NCBI RefSeq assembly: GCF_017639205.1
Contig: NZ_CP071139.1
Location: 7,439,501-7,503,500 of the forward strand
DNA: 64,000 bases
Direction: 5' to 3'
Source of the DNA: Streptomyces nojiriensis
Lineage (GTDB): Bacteria > Actinomycetota > Actinomycetes > Streptomycetales > Streptomycetaceae
A program made the translations under genes and the position numbers. This document shows, piece after piece, positions 9,160 to 19,541 of this stretch. The notes below the pieces were generated by a model. That model had not been told where the DNA came from. It made no database searches and saw only the letters and a program-made list of their open reading frames with translations. Every line of letters starts with the position of its first letter. The stretch's first letter is position 1.

Positions 9160-9297
9160 CGCGGGCGGGGCGGTTTCCCCGGGGCGGTTCCCCAGGGCGG
9201 TTCCCCGGCGTGGTTCCTCCGGGGCGGTGAGCCCGGACGCAGGCGTTCCGGCGGCGATGGCAGACTGGCCGCTGATCCGCCGAAGGGGAGTACGCCG

Positions 9298-10386
9298 TTG
9301 TCCATGTTCAGCAACCTGCGCCGGGTCGTGCGGCGCAGCTACCGGCGGGCCGTCGACCTCAGCCACCCGGCCCGCTCCCCGCTCGGCAGTGCGGTGGTCA
9401 ACTGCGTGGTCTACCGGGACGGCGTACGGCAGGAGGACTGCGCCGAGGTCGAGGAGGCGCTGCGCCGGGTCCGCAAGACGGGCGACGGCTTCGTCTGGAT
9501 CGGCCTGCACGAGCCGGCGAGGTCGGAGCTGACCGGGCTGGCCGAGCTGTTCGGCCTGCACCCCCTCGCCGTCGAGGACGCCGTCAACGCGCACCAGCGC
9601 CCCAAGGTGGAGCGCTACGACGACACGCTGTTCTCCGTCTTCAAGACCGTGCGCTACGTGGAGCACGAGGAGCTGACGGCGACCAGCGAGGTGGTGGAGA
9701 CCGGCGAGCTGATGGCCTTCACCGGCCAGGACTTCATCATCACCATCCGGCACGGCGGCCGCGGCACGCTGGGCCCGGTCCGCGAGGAGCTGGAGCGCGC
9801 CCCGGACCAGCTGGCCAACGGGCCCGCGGCGGTTCTGCACGCCATGGCCGACCACGTGGTCGACGACTACGTGGCCGTGACGGACGCGGTGCAGAACGAC
9901 ATCGACGCCGTCGAGACCGCGGTGTTCAGCGAGGACGGCGGCCGCGGCGACGCGGGGCGCATCTACCAGCTCAAGCGCGAACTCCTCGAGCTCCGGCGGG
10001 CGGTGGCACCGCTGAGCCGCCCGCTCCAGCAGCTGGCCACGCAGCCGATACCGGTCATCCCGCCGGAGACCCGCGCGTACTTCCGGAACGTGGCGGACCA
10101 TCTGACCCGGGCCACGGAGCAGATCGGCGCCTACGACAACCTCCTCGACTCCATCCTGCAGGCCCACTTGGCGCAGGTGACCGTCGCTCAGAACGAGGAC
10201 ATGCGCAAGATCACGGCGTGGGCGGCGATCGTCGCCGTCCCGACCATGGTCTGCGGGGTGTACGGCATGAACTTCGACCACATGCCCGAACTGCACTGGA
10301 CCTACGGCTATCCGCTGGTCCTCGGTGTCATGGCGCTCGCCTGCTTGGTCATCCACCGGGGCTTCAGGCGCAACGGCTGGCTCTGA
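9298..10386 (+). CDS. corA: CorA-family magnesium/cobalt transporter
   Basis: A 362-residue member of the CorA family of divalent-cation channels. A long cytosolic domain is followed by two C-terminal transmembrane segments with the selectivity motif YGMN (in MVCGVYGMNFDHMPELHW). The loop after it, MPELHW, matches the usual MPE motif. I favour the TTG at 9298 as start because GAAGGGGAG lies seven bases before it; the ATG at 9304 would have too long a spacing. The gene is monocistronic. Mg, Co or Ni specificity cannot be read from sequence. Confidence 0.93.
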   Translation: MSMFSNLRRVVRRSYRRAVDLSHPARSPLGSAVVNCVVYRDGVRQEDCAEVEEALRRVRKTGDGFVWIGLHEPARSELTGLAELFGLHPLAVEDAVNAHQRPKVERYDDTLFSVFKTVRYVEHEELTATSEVVETGELMAFTGQDFIITIRHGGRGTLGPVREELERAPDQLANGPAAVLHAMADHVVDDYVAVTDAVQNDIDAVETAVFSEDGGRGDAGRIYQLKRELLELRRAVAPLSRPLQQLATQPIPVIPPETRAYFRNVADHLTRATEQIGAYDNLLDSILQAHLAQVTVAQNEDMRKITAWAAIVAVPTMVCGVYGMNFDHMPELHWTYGYPLVLGVMALACLVIHRGFRRNGWL

Positions 10387-10441
10387 CCGGACGGGCCCAT
10401 TCCCTGGGGTGCGCCCGGGTATTGAGCTGCCGTCAGCTCTG

Positions 10442-10459
10442 GTAGTAAAGTTTCCTAAC
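10442..10459 (+). promoter_or_regulatory. Probable operator in front of the chitosanase gene
   Basis: The imperfect palindrome GTAGTAAAGTTTCCTAAC lies 37 bases before the chitosanase start, in a stretch much richer in AT than the flanks. Streptomyces chitosanase genes are known to be repressed by the ROK-family protein CsnR at an AT-rich operator close to the promoter. The match to that operator is from memory and is an inference. Confidence 0.5.
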
Positions 10460-10495
10460 GAAGCTGGGACGCCTCAACTACCAGATGGAGGCCTT

Positions 10496-11332
10496 GTGTT
10501 CACCCCCCGCCGCAAGATGCTGGCGATCGGCGCACTGCTCGGCAGCGCGCTGATCGCCGTCCCCGTCGCCGCCCACGCCACCACGACCCCCGCCTCCACG
10601 GCGCAGACCGTGGCGGCCGCGGCCGCAGGACTCGACGATCCGGCGAAGAAGGAGATCGCCATGAAGATCGTCTCCAGTGCGGAGAACTCCTCGCTGGACT
10701 GGAAGGCGCAGTACAAGTACATCGAGGACATAGACGACGGCCGCGGTTACACGGCCGGCATCATCGGATTCTGTTCCGGCACCGGCGACATGCTCGACCT
10801 CGTCGAGCACTACACGCAGATCAAGCCGGGCAACGTCCTCGCCAAGTACCTTCCCGCCCTGCGCAGGGTCGACGGCAGCGACTCGCACGCCGGCCTCGAT
10901 CCGAACTTCACCAAGGACTGGGCGAAGGCGGCCCAGGACGCCGACTTCAGGAAGGCCCAGGACCACGAGCGCGACCGGGTCTACTTCAACCCGGCCGTGA
11001 ACCAGGGCAAGGCCGACGGGGTCGGCGTACTGGGCCAGTTCATGTACTACGACGCCATCGTCATGCACGGCGACGGCGGTGACTCCACCAGCTTCCGCAA
11101 CATCCGCAAGCGCGCCCTGTCCAAGGCCAAGCCCCCGTCCCAGGGCGGCAACGAGACCACGTACCTCAACGCCTTCCTCGACGCCCGGGTCTGGGCGATG
11201 AAGCAGGAGGAGGCGCACAGCGACACCAGTCGGGTCGACACCGCGCAGCGGGTCTTCCTGAAGAAGGGCAATCTGAACCTCAATACGCCGCTCGACTGGA
11301 AGGTCTACGGGGACTCCTTCCACATCGGCTGA
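10496..11332 (+). CDS. csn: Secreted chitosanase, glycoside hydrolase family 46
   Basis: Endo-hydrolysis of beta-1,4 bonds in chitosan outside the cell. The 278-residue precursor has a signal peptide (VFTPRRKMLAIGALLGSALIAVPVAAHA). The mature part closely follows the Streptomyces GH46 pattern: the proton donor is E63 (SSAENSSLDW) and the general base D81 (IEDIDDGRGYTAGIIGF). The 18-residue separation equals that of the E22/D40 pair in the N174 enzyme. The start is GTG, preceded by GGAGG (10487-10491). With the GH71-type protein at 16344 it suggests feeding on, or attacking, fungal cell walls. Confidence 0.96.
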   Translation: MFTPRRKMLAIGALLGSALIAVPVAAHATTTPASTAQTVAAAAAGLDDPAKKEIAMKIVSSAENSSLDWKAQYKYIEDIDDGRGYTAGIIGFCSGTGDMLDLVEHYTQIKPGNVLAKYLPALRRVDGSDSHAGLDPNFTKDWAKAAQDADFRKAQDHERDRVYFNPAVNQGKADGVGVLGQFMYYDAIVMHGDGGDSTSFRNIRKRALSKAKPPSQGGNETTYLNAFLDARVWAMKQEEAHSDTSRVDTAQRVFLKKGNLNLNTPLDWKVYGDSFHIG

Positions 11333-11341
11333 CGGCGGGCT

Positions 11342-11381
11342 GCGGGCCGGGGCGCGGGTCTTCCTCCCCGTCCCCGCCCGC
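11342..11381 (+). terminator. Hairpin terminator after the chitosanase gene
   Basis: The stem GCGGGC(C)GGGG pairs with CCCCGCCCGC (one bulged base), 10 bases after the stop codon. There is no U-tract, as is common in Streptomyces. Confidence 0.55.
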
Positions 11382-11647
11382 GGTGTCGCGGGGCGATAAC
11401 GATGTGGGTAACGATCGGATCAGCTGCGGGGGCGTCAAGTGGGCCTCTTGTGCGGACGATTCGGACGTTCAGGGACATGGCGCTGCGACTGTGTCCCGAA
11501 GTCGTAACTCCGGTGCCGGAAATCGGGCGGTCCAGCCGATTTGGCCTCCGCGTAAGTGGCTTGACCACGACGTAAGGGGGGCATAAGTTCTGCCCCGGCT
11601 TGCTCCAGCAGGACGGGCCGAACCAACCGTCCTCTGGGGGGACCCTC
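11382..11647. other. Gene-less region before the DUF805 gene
   Basis: No credible reading frame is seen. The stretch is less GC-rich than the coding DNA around it and presumably carries the DUF805 promoter. I cannot point to a convincing -35/-10 pair or operator. Confidence 0.4.
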
Positions 11648-12001
11648 ATGAACCACTACACCGATGTCCTGAAGAAGTACGCCGTCTTCTCCGGCCGTGC
11701 GCGCCGCCAGGAGTACTGGATGTTCACCCTCTTCCAGGTGGCCATCGCGATCGTCCTGATGATCCTCGACGGCGTGCTGGGCACCTACCCGCTGCTCGTC
11801 GGCCTGTACTTCCTCGGCACCTTCGTGCCGTCCCTGGCGGTCACCGTCCGTCGTCTGCACGACCTCGGCAAGTCCGGCGCCTGGTACTTCATCGCCTTCG
11901 TGCCGTTCATCGGTGGCATCTGGCTGCTCGTCCTGACCGCCACCGCCGGTCAGACGCAGCCGAACGAGTACGGCCCGGACCCGAAGGCCTACGCCGCCTG
12001 A
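11648..12001 (+). CDS. DUF805 membrane protein
   Basis: A small 117-residue membrane protein with the DUF805 signature: a soluble N-terminus MNHYTDVLKKYAVFSGRARRQEYWMF, then about four transmembrane segments with the conserved VRRLHDLGKSGAWYF loop, ending in a polar tail NEYGPDPKAYAA. The biochemical role of DUF805 is not established. GGGGGGA lies ahead of the ATG. It is followed directly by a strong terminator, so it is transcribed alone. Confidence 0.88.
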   Translation: MNHYTDVLKKYAVFSGRARRQEYWMFTLFQVAIAIVLMILDGVLGTYPLLVGLYFLGTFVPSLAVTVRRLHDLGKSGAWYFIAFVPFIGGIWLLVLTATAGQTQPNEYGPDPKAYAA

Positions 12002-12037
12002 TCTGCCGTACGGGCCTGATCAAGGCCTGAACGCCTG

Positions 12038-12084
12038 AGCGCCGCCCCTGGCCGGGAACAGCCGGGGCGGCGCTTTCGCCTTTT
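12038..12084 (+). terminator. Intrinsic terminator after the DUF805 gene
   Basis: A perfect 11-bp stem AGCGCCGCCCC/GGGGCGGCGCT is followed by TTCGCCTTTT. The 15-base loop can itself pair (GGC/GCC). Confidence 0.85.
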
Positions 12085-12163
12085 CCGGGGCCCGCCGGAG
12101 CCCGCGTGACACGCGTCTCGCGGACTGGCGGCAGGGGGCTGTCCAGAGCGGCCCGATCACGAG

Positions 12164-12183
12164 ATATCTTGATGTCGAGCAAT
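12164..12183 (+). promoter_or_regulatory. Imperfect palindrome upstream of isocitrate dehydrogenase
   Basis: The half-site ATATCTTGA and the inverted TCGAGCAAT (6 of 9 positions symmetrical) lie about 41 bases before the idh start in an AT-rich patch. MarR-family regulators bind this kind of site, and the MarR protein TamR is reported to control aconitase and isocitrate dehydrogenase genes in Streptomyces coelicolor. Assigning this site to TamR is an inference. Confidence 0.4.
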
Positions 12184-12223
12184 GTTGCAGACGAGAGACG
12201 CAGACTGTGGAGCGGAGCATCCG

Positions 12224-14443
<2,220 letters not shown>

Positions 14444-14487
14444 TGCCGACAGCCGTACCCACGCGTCCCTGACGACGTGATCCGCCC

Positions 14488-14519
14488 CGCCCCGGCCGGC
14501 CCCGTGCCCGGCCGGGGCG
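14488..14519 (+). terminator. Terminator after isocitrate dehydrogenase
   Basis: A perfect 12-bp stem CGCCCCGGCCGG/CCGGCCGGGGCG with an 8-base loop lies 45 bases after the stop codon. Confidence 0.8.
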
Positions 14520-14566
14520 GAGCCGTGTCCGGAGCCGTGTCCGGAGTCGTGTCCGGAGCCGTGTCC
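14519..14566 (+). repeat. Four tandem copies of a 12-bp unit
   Basis: The unit GGAGCCGTGTCC is repeated four times (the third has a T in place of a C), directly behind the terminator stem. No reading frame uses it convincingly. Confidence 0.85.
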
Positions 14567-14678
14567 GGGGCCTTCGGGGAGCGGGCCGTCATGGGACTCC
14601 TGGCCGAGGGCCGGGCCCTGCGCTAGCGTTCGGGGTCGGTGCGCCGGGGGGCTTCACCGAAGAGGCTCTGGGGGTTCT

Positions 14679-15455
14679 GTGGCCCGTCGTTCCGACACGT
14701 CCTGCGGCGGCACCGGCTGCCTGGGACTCCTGCTCGTGCTGTTCGTCCTGCCCACCGTCGGCTATCTGCTGGCGGTACCGCTGGCACTGCCCGACCTGCT
14801 GGCCGAGCAGGCACCGCCGCAGCAGCTGCACGGCTTCGGCCAGTACCTGATCGTCTACGCCGTCCCGGCCGTCGTCGCCCTGCTGCTGGCCCTGTTCGCG
14901 TCGCGCCGCCGGACCGGCGCCTGGTGGCTGGTCCCGGCCCGGGCGGCGGCCCTGCTCGCCCTCGTCGCCGCTGCGCTGTGGTGGACGGAGAGCAAGGTCG
15001 GGGAGTACCCGGTGTGGAACGTCCGGGCCACGGCCGAGAGCATGGCCGTCGGTCTGGTGGCGCTCGCCTTCGTCGTGGCGGTCCGCCGCTGGGACGCCTC
15101 CCGCGGCGGCCCGCGCGTCGCCCCCGGCACCCACCGGCCGGCGCCGGGGGAGATCTGGCTGGCCATGGTCCCGCTGCGGGAGGACCCGGCGCGGCAGCTG
15201 CGGCACTACTGCGTGGTGCTGGCCGTCCACCCCGGCCACGCGGAGGTCGCCCAGATCACCACCAAGGACAAGGACGGGCGCGACGACCACATCCGGATGC
15301 CCAACGACGGCTGGGACAAGGCCTCCGGCCGCGCGCACTGGGTGGAGTTCGGCCGTCCGCCGCGCCGGGTCGAGTACGGGATGTTCCTCAAGTCCCGGCC
15401 GCAGGGGCGCTGCCCGGCACCGGTGTGGCGCCGGCTCAGCCGGCAGCTCGGCTGA
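14679..15455 (+). CDS. Membrane protein with PemK/MazF-like C-terminal domain
   Basis: A 258-residue protein of unknown function. The N-terminal 135 residues contain about four hydrophobic segments (LGLLLVLFVLPTVGYLL, LIVYAVPAVVALLLALF, AAALLALVAAALW, MAVGLVALAFVVAV). The C-terminal 110 residues look like the SH3-like barrel of PemK/MazF endoribonuclease toxins: PAPGEIWLAMVPLREDPARQLRHYCVVLAVHPGHAEVAQITTK. A Ser/Thr at the expected catalytic position is not obvious, so RNase activity is doubtful. No antitoxin gene is adjacent. It starts with GTG. The PemK relation is by eye. Confidence 0.65.
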   Translation: MARRSDTSCGGTGCLGLLLVLFVLPTVGYLLAVPLALPDLLAEQAPPQQLHGFGQYLIVYAVPAVVALLLALFASRRRTGAWWLVPARAAALLALVAAALWWTESKVGEYPVWNVRATAESMAVGLVALAFVVAVRRWDASRGGPRVAPGTHRPAPGEIWLAMVPLREDPARQLRHYCVVLAVHPGHAEVAQITTKDKDGRDDHIRMPNDGWDKASGRAHWVEFGRPPRRVEYGMFLKSRPQGRCPAPVWRRLSRQLG

Positions 15456-15543
15456 TCCCGGCGGCCCTGCCCACGGGTACGTCCGCGGCCACCCGGAGGC
15501 CGACGTGCCCGGCGGAGCCGTCCGGGGTGTCCGGAGCCGACGC

Positions 15544-16041
15544 TTAGAGCCGGTGGATCCGCTCCTGCTCGAAGGCCAGCGGGGACCGCCCGGCGGCCAG
15601 GATCCGCAGCCCCGGCGCCACGGCCAGCAGGTTCCGCAGCCAGGCCAGGGCGTCCGGGCCGAGCTGCTCCGCGCCGTCCAGGACGAGCAGCATGTCCCGT
15701 TCGGCCAGCCACGAGGCGGTGTTCGCGGTCCCGCAGGCCGGTGCGGGCATCCCGGGTACGGAGCCCAGTTCGGCCGTCAGCTCGCGGACTCCGTAGCCGC
15801 CGTGCTGCGGGTTCATCGCGACGACGGCCACCCCGTCGTAGAAGTTGGACGCGATCCGCCGCGCGATCTCCCGTACCAGCAGGCTCCGCGGCTCGCGGAA
15901 GGCTCCCGCCACGGTCAGGACGCGCCCCCGCCGGACGGCGGTGAGCAGCCGGGACATTTCGGCGGACGTTGCCGGCAGCGTTCCGGTTAACCGTGTTTCC
16001 CTCATCGACCCGGCTTCCCCCATGGCCCCGGATTCCCTCAT
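15544..16041 (-). CDS. Degenerate regulator-type ATPase (truncated STAND/LuxR-like NTPase domain)
   Basis: A 165-residue protein that looks like the ATPase core of large AfsR/LuxR-type regulators: LLTAVRRGRVLTVAGAFREPRSLLVREIARRI at the Walker A position, DMLLVLDGAEQL as Walker B, and RNLLAVAPGLRILAAGRSPL as the sensor segment. The P-loop is lost (GAFREPRS instead of GxxGxGKT), and the protein ends right after the sensor with no HTH or repeat domain. It may be a decayed remnant or a non-hydrolysing partner. I start at the ATG 16041, preceded by GTGGGGG; 16005 is an alternative. Confidence 0.6.
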   Translation of the reverse strand: MRESGAMGEAGSMRETRLTGTLPATSAEMSRLLTAVRRGRVLTVAGAFREPRSLLVREIARRIASNFYDGVAVVAMNPQHGGYGVRELTAELGSVPGMPAPACGTANTASWLAERDMLLVLDGAEQLGPDALAWLRNLLAVAPGLRILAAGRSPLAFEQERIHRL

Positions 16042-16343
16042 CGGCACGATGCCCCCACTGCATGCGTGACCAAGTGCGGCAAGAGGGTTTTTTCGAGCCG
16101 CGTGACGACGATTATGCGCCACTTGCGCCGTAAGGCTAGGGGAATGTCGTATTCCGAAGAATGCGTTCGCTGCGCCCCAGGTGGGGACTTCGTCCGGCCC
16201 GCCGGACGGGCGGCGTAGTTCCCGTGGTCCGTGTGACGTACGCACCCGAACTCCGGCTCCTGGGAACGGTTGTCCGGAAGCCGGGATTGGGCTCTACTGC
16301 TGTGCAGCCCCCTGGGAGGGGCATATTCGCGGGAGGGACCAGA
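16042..16343. other. Gene-less divergent promoter region
   Basis: This 302-base region separates the degenerate ATPase gene from the GH71-type gene and must hold both promoters. It is AT-richer than average (GAGGGTTTTTTCGAG near 16083; GAATGTCGTATTCCGAAGAA near 16142). No clear operator palindrome or small gene is recognised. Confidence 0.4.
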
Positions 16344-18098
16344 ATGACAGCGGACCGGCGGACGGACCGGCGAGCACGGCAGCATCGTGCCGGCCGGCGG
16401 GCACGGCGCGCGGGCCGGGCGGCCGGACCCGTGTCGCACCGGCGCCGGCCGGCCTTCCGGGGCCGCAGGCCGCTGCTCGCCACGCTGCTCTCCGCCTTCT
16501 TCCTGGTCGGTGTCTGTGCCGCCACCGGAATCGCCTGGGACCCCCGCGACGCGGGTTCCGTGCAGGAGGCCTCGGCCCCCGCCGGCGGCCTCCCGGCGGC
16601 CACCGCGACCTCCGGCGCTCCCGCCGCACCCGGCGAGGCCGCCCCCTCGCCCGCCGGGCCCCCGGCGCCCACCAAGGGCGCGGCAGCCAAGGGCAACCCC
16701 AAGGACGCGGTGGACTCCGGGGCCGAACGCCCCACCGGAGCGCTGCCCTTCGACATGCCCTCGCCGGCCGCCCTGCGCTCCGGCACGGCGGGCAAGAAGC
16801 TGGTGTTCGCCCACTACTTCACCCCCTACCCGCTCTCCCTCGACAACGCGGCCGCGGACCGGGACTACTACACCCGCAACTACCTGGACCCCGACGGCGA
16901 GAGCGGGAAGCACGGCCGGTACGGCGGCCTGCTGCGCGACCGGCCGCTGCCCGTGACCCCGAAGAGCGGCGACTGGGAGTACGCCAACCTCCAGCAGGAG
17001 GTGCGCACGGCCCGTGCGGCGGGCATCGACGGCTTCACCCTCGACCTGCTCTCCCTCTCCGGCAAGAACTGGGACCGCTGCAACCTGCTGATGGCGGCCG
17101 CCCGTTCGGTGGACCCGGCCTTCAAGATCATGCTGATGCCGGACATGACCTCGCTGAAGACCGACGACCCCGCGGTGCTCGCCGAGGCGATCGCCACGCT
17201 CGCCGACGCCTCCGCCGCGCACCGGCTCCCCGACGGCCGCCTGGTGGTCTCCCCCTTCAAGGCGGAGGAGAAGAGCGTCGCCTGGTGGACCGAGGTCATC
17301 GCCCGCCTGAAGTCCGAGCACGGCATCCGCACCGCCTTCGTCCCGCTCTTCCTCGACTTCGGCGCCCACAGCGGCGAGTTCGCCCCGATCAGCCACGGCT
17401 TCTCCGAGTGGGGCAGCCGCAGCTACGTCGGCCAGGAGAGCTCCACGCGCGACGTCCGGCGGGCCCACGACATGGGCAAGATCTGGATGCAGCCGGTGTC
17501 GGTCCAGGACGCGCGCCCCAACCAGGGCATCTACGACGAGGCGGGCAACACCGCGACCCTGCGCTCGACCTGGACGCACGCCATCGACGACGGCGCCGAC
17601 TGGGTGCAGCTCACCACCTGGAACGACTACTCGGAGGGCAGCCAGTTCGCCCCCTCCCTGCACAACGGCTACGCCTACCTGGACCTGACCTCGTACTACC
17701 TGACCAGGTTCAAGACGGGCGGCTGGCCGGAGATCGTCCGGGACACCCTCTACCTCTCCGCGCGCACGCAGTTCGCGGACGCCGACCCGACGGGCGACCA
17801 GTCGCTGGTGATGTCGCTCCGCAAGGGGAGCGCCCCGCCCCGGGACAAGGTGGAGGTGCTCAGCTTCCTCACCGGGCCCGCAGCCGTCCGGACGGCCGTG
17901 GGCGCCGCGGACGGCAGCCACGAGGCCCCCTCCGGGATCCACTCGCAGCTGCTGCCGCTGAAGGCGGGCACCAGCTCGGCGCAGGTCGTCCGGGACGGGA
18001 AGGCCGGGGTGAAGGTCGACCTGCCGTACCGGGTGGACCACAAGGTGGAGGTGCAGGACCTCCAGTACTACGCGGCGACCAGCGGCCGGGAATCCTAG
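16344..18098 (+). CDS. Exported endo-1,3-alpha-glucanase-like protein, GH71 type
   Basis: Likely cleaves alpha-1,3-glucan of fungal walls outside the cell. The 584-residue protein has a very Arg-rich N-terminus, one transmembrane/signal anchor (LLATLLSAFFLVGVCAATGIAW, about residues 42-63), a 70-residue Ala/Pro linker, then a GH71-type barrel: KKLVFAHYFTPYPLS, QEVRTARAAGIDGFTLDLL, FKIMLMPDM, and WVQLTTWNDYSEGSQFAPS, the diagnostic C-terminal motif. GGGAGGGA precedes the ATG. The TAG stop forms the left CTAG of MITE-like element 2. Whether it stays membrane-anchored or is cleaved is not clear, as no standard signal peptidase site is obvious. Confidence 0.85.
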   Translation: MTADRRTDRRARQHRAGRRARRAGRAAGPVSHRRRPAFRGRRPLLATLLSAFFLVGVCAATGIAWDPRDAGSVQEASAPAGGLPAATATSGAPAAPGEAAPSPAGPPAPTKGAAAKGNPKDAVDSGAERPTGALPFDMPSPAALRSGTAGKKLVFAHYFTPYPLSLDNAAADRDYYTRNYLDPDGESGKHGRYGGLLRDRPLPVTPKSGDWEYANLQQEVRTARAAGIDGFTLDLLSLSGKNWDRCNLLMAAARSVDPAFKIMLMPDMTSLKTDDPAVLAEAIATLADASAAHRLPDGRLVVSPFKAEEKSVAWWTEVIARLKSEHGIRTAFVPLFLDFGAHSGEFAPISHGFSEWGSRSYVGQESSTRDVRRAHDMGKIWMQPVSVQDARPNQGIYDEAGNTATLRSTWTHAIDDGADWVQLTTWNDYSEGSQFAPSLHNGYAYLDLTSYYLTRFKTGGWPEIVRDTLYLSARTQFADADPTGDQSLVMSLRKGSAPPRDKVEVLSFLTGPAAVRTAVGAADGSHEAPSGIHSQLLPLKAGTSSAQVVRDGKAGVKVDLPYRVDHKVEVQDLQYYAATSGRES

Positions 18099-18296
18099 GC
18101 CGTCTCTTTCGGATCTTGCCGGGCCCGCGACGCCCGGCACCGCACCTGGCCGCGTTGTCGGGGCACCCGAGTACGTCCGGTACACGGGCGCCCCTCCGCC
18201 TTGCCCTGCTTCCCCTCGGCCCTGGCGGGCCCGGGGAGGCCCCATGGCACCGGACGCCGCGGGCTCGGCCGACAAGATCCGGAAGAGCCGGCCTAG
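18095..18296. mobile_element. MITE-like element 2 (202 bp)
   Basis: CTAG at both ends with terminal inverted repeats of about 24 bp: GGCCGTCTCTTTCGGATCTT on the left, and GGCCGGCTCTTCCGGATCTT read inward from the right. The core is nearly identical to element 1, including the hairpin around GAGTACGTCC, plus about 40 bp (18210-18245) that element 1 lacks. It has no coding potential. The left CTAG is the stop codon of the GH71-type gene. Confidence 0.85.
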
Positions 18297-18380
18297 TCGT
18301 GTGACCGGCCCCGGTCTACCGGAGCCGGCGGTGGCGGGGGATGATCCGGAGGACAGCCGCGCCCACCCCTCGGAGGAGCA

Positions 18381-19541
18381 GTGACCGAGCCGAAACGTCC
18401 CGCCGGGTCCGCCCAGGAGTTCCCCGGCGGGCCCGCCCTGTTCCGTCTCGACCCCCGCGTCGCCCACCTGAACCACGGCTCATTCGGCGCGGTGCCCGTC
18501 CCCGTCCAGGAGGCCCAGGCCGCGCTCCGCGCCGAGGTCCACGCCGACCCGGACGCCTTCTTCATCGCCGTCCCGGACCGGCTCGCCGAGGCCCGTACCC
18601 GGATCGCCGCACACCTCGGCGCCGACCCCGACGGCATCGCCTTCATCGCCAACGCCACCGAGGGCGCCAACCTCGCCCTGGACGCCGTCCCGCTCGCCGA
18701 CGGCGACGAGATCCTGGTCACCGACCACGGCTACGGCACCGTCGTCGCGGCCGCCGCCCGCCGCGCCCCGGTCACCACCGTGGCCCTGGACCCCCACCTG
18801 CCCGACGAGGACGCCGTACGCGAGACCGTGCTGGCCGCGCTGACCCCCCGTACCCGGGTCGCCGTACTCGACCACGTCAGCTCGCCCACCGCCCGGATCA
18901 TCGCCTCCCCCCGGCTCCTCGCGGACCTGCGCGAACGCGGGGTCACCTCCGTCGTCGACGGCGCCCACGCCCCGGGCATGCTCGCCGACCCCCTCGCGGG
19001 CGGCGCCGACTTCTGGTTCGGCAACCTCCACAAATGGGGCTACGCACCCTCCGGCAGCGCGGTCCTGGCCGTCGCCCGGCAGCACCGCCACCGGATCAGG
19101 GCCCTCGTACCGTCCTGGGAGGACCAGCACGGATTCCCGCGTTCCGTGGAGAACCGGGCCACCGCCGACTACACCGGCTGGCTCGCCGCCCCCGAGGGGC
19201 TGGACCTCCTCGAACGGCTCGACGCGGCCAAGGTCCGGGCCCACAACAGCGCGCTCGCCGCCCACGGAGCGGCCCTGCTCGCCGAGCTCCCCGGCCTCAC
19301 CCCGCTCCCGCACGGCGAGGCCCTCGCCATGCGCACCCTGCGCCTGCCGCCCGGGGTCGCCGACACCCCGGAGCGGGCCCGTGAGCTGCGCGAGCGGATC
19401 GCGGCCGAACAGGGCATCCGGGTGCTGATCTGGCCCTGGCCGGGCGGCGGCGGCATCCGCGTCTGCGGCCAGATCTACAACCGGCCCGAGGAGTACGAAC
19501 GCCTCGCCGCCGTCCTCCCGTCCTGCCTCAGCCGCGCCTGA
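18381..19541 (+). CDS. Class V aminotransferase, isopenicillin-N epimerase-like
   Basis: A PLP enzyme of fold type I, 386 residues. It shows LDPRVAHLNHGSFGAVP near the N-terminus, IANATEGANLAL for phosphate binding, VLDHVSSPTARI, the aspartate in VVDGAHAPGML, and the PLP lysine in FWFGNLHKWGYAPSG. The closest described relatives are isopenicillin-N epimerases and cysteine desulfurase-like proteins; a beta-lactam pathway is not present nearby, so the substrate is unknown. The start is GTG behind GGAGGAG. The last 14 bases overlap the end of the convergent cobF gene. Confidence 0.88.
   Translation: MTEPKRPAGSAQEFPGGPALFRLDPRVAHLNHGSFGAVPVPVQEAQAALRAEVHADPDAFFIAVPDRLAEARTRIAAHLGADPDGIAFIANATEGANLALDAVPLADGDEILVTDHGYGTVVAAAARRAPVTTVALDPHLPDEDAVRETVLAALTPRTRVAVLDHVSSPTARIIASPRLLADLRERGVTSVVDGAHAPGMLADPLAGGADFWFGNLHKWGYAPSGSAVLAVARQHRHRIRALVPSWEDQHGFPRSVENRATADYTGWLAAPEGLDLLERLDAAKVRAHNSALAAHGAALLAELPGLTPLPHGEALAMRTLRLPPGVADTPERARELRERIAAEQGIRVLIWPWPGGGGIRVCGQIYNRPEEYERLAAVLPSCLSRA

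Noticed and set aside
18381..19541. Beta-lactam pathway from the isopenicillin-N epimerase-like aminotransferase
   Set aside because: None of the other genes of that pathway is present; the family includes many unrelated class V aminotransferases.
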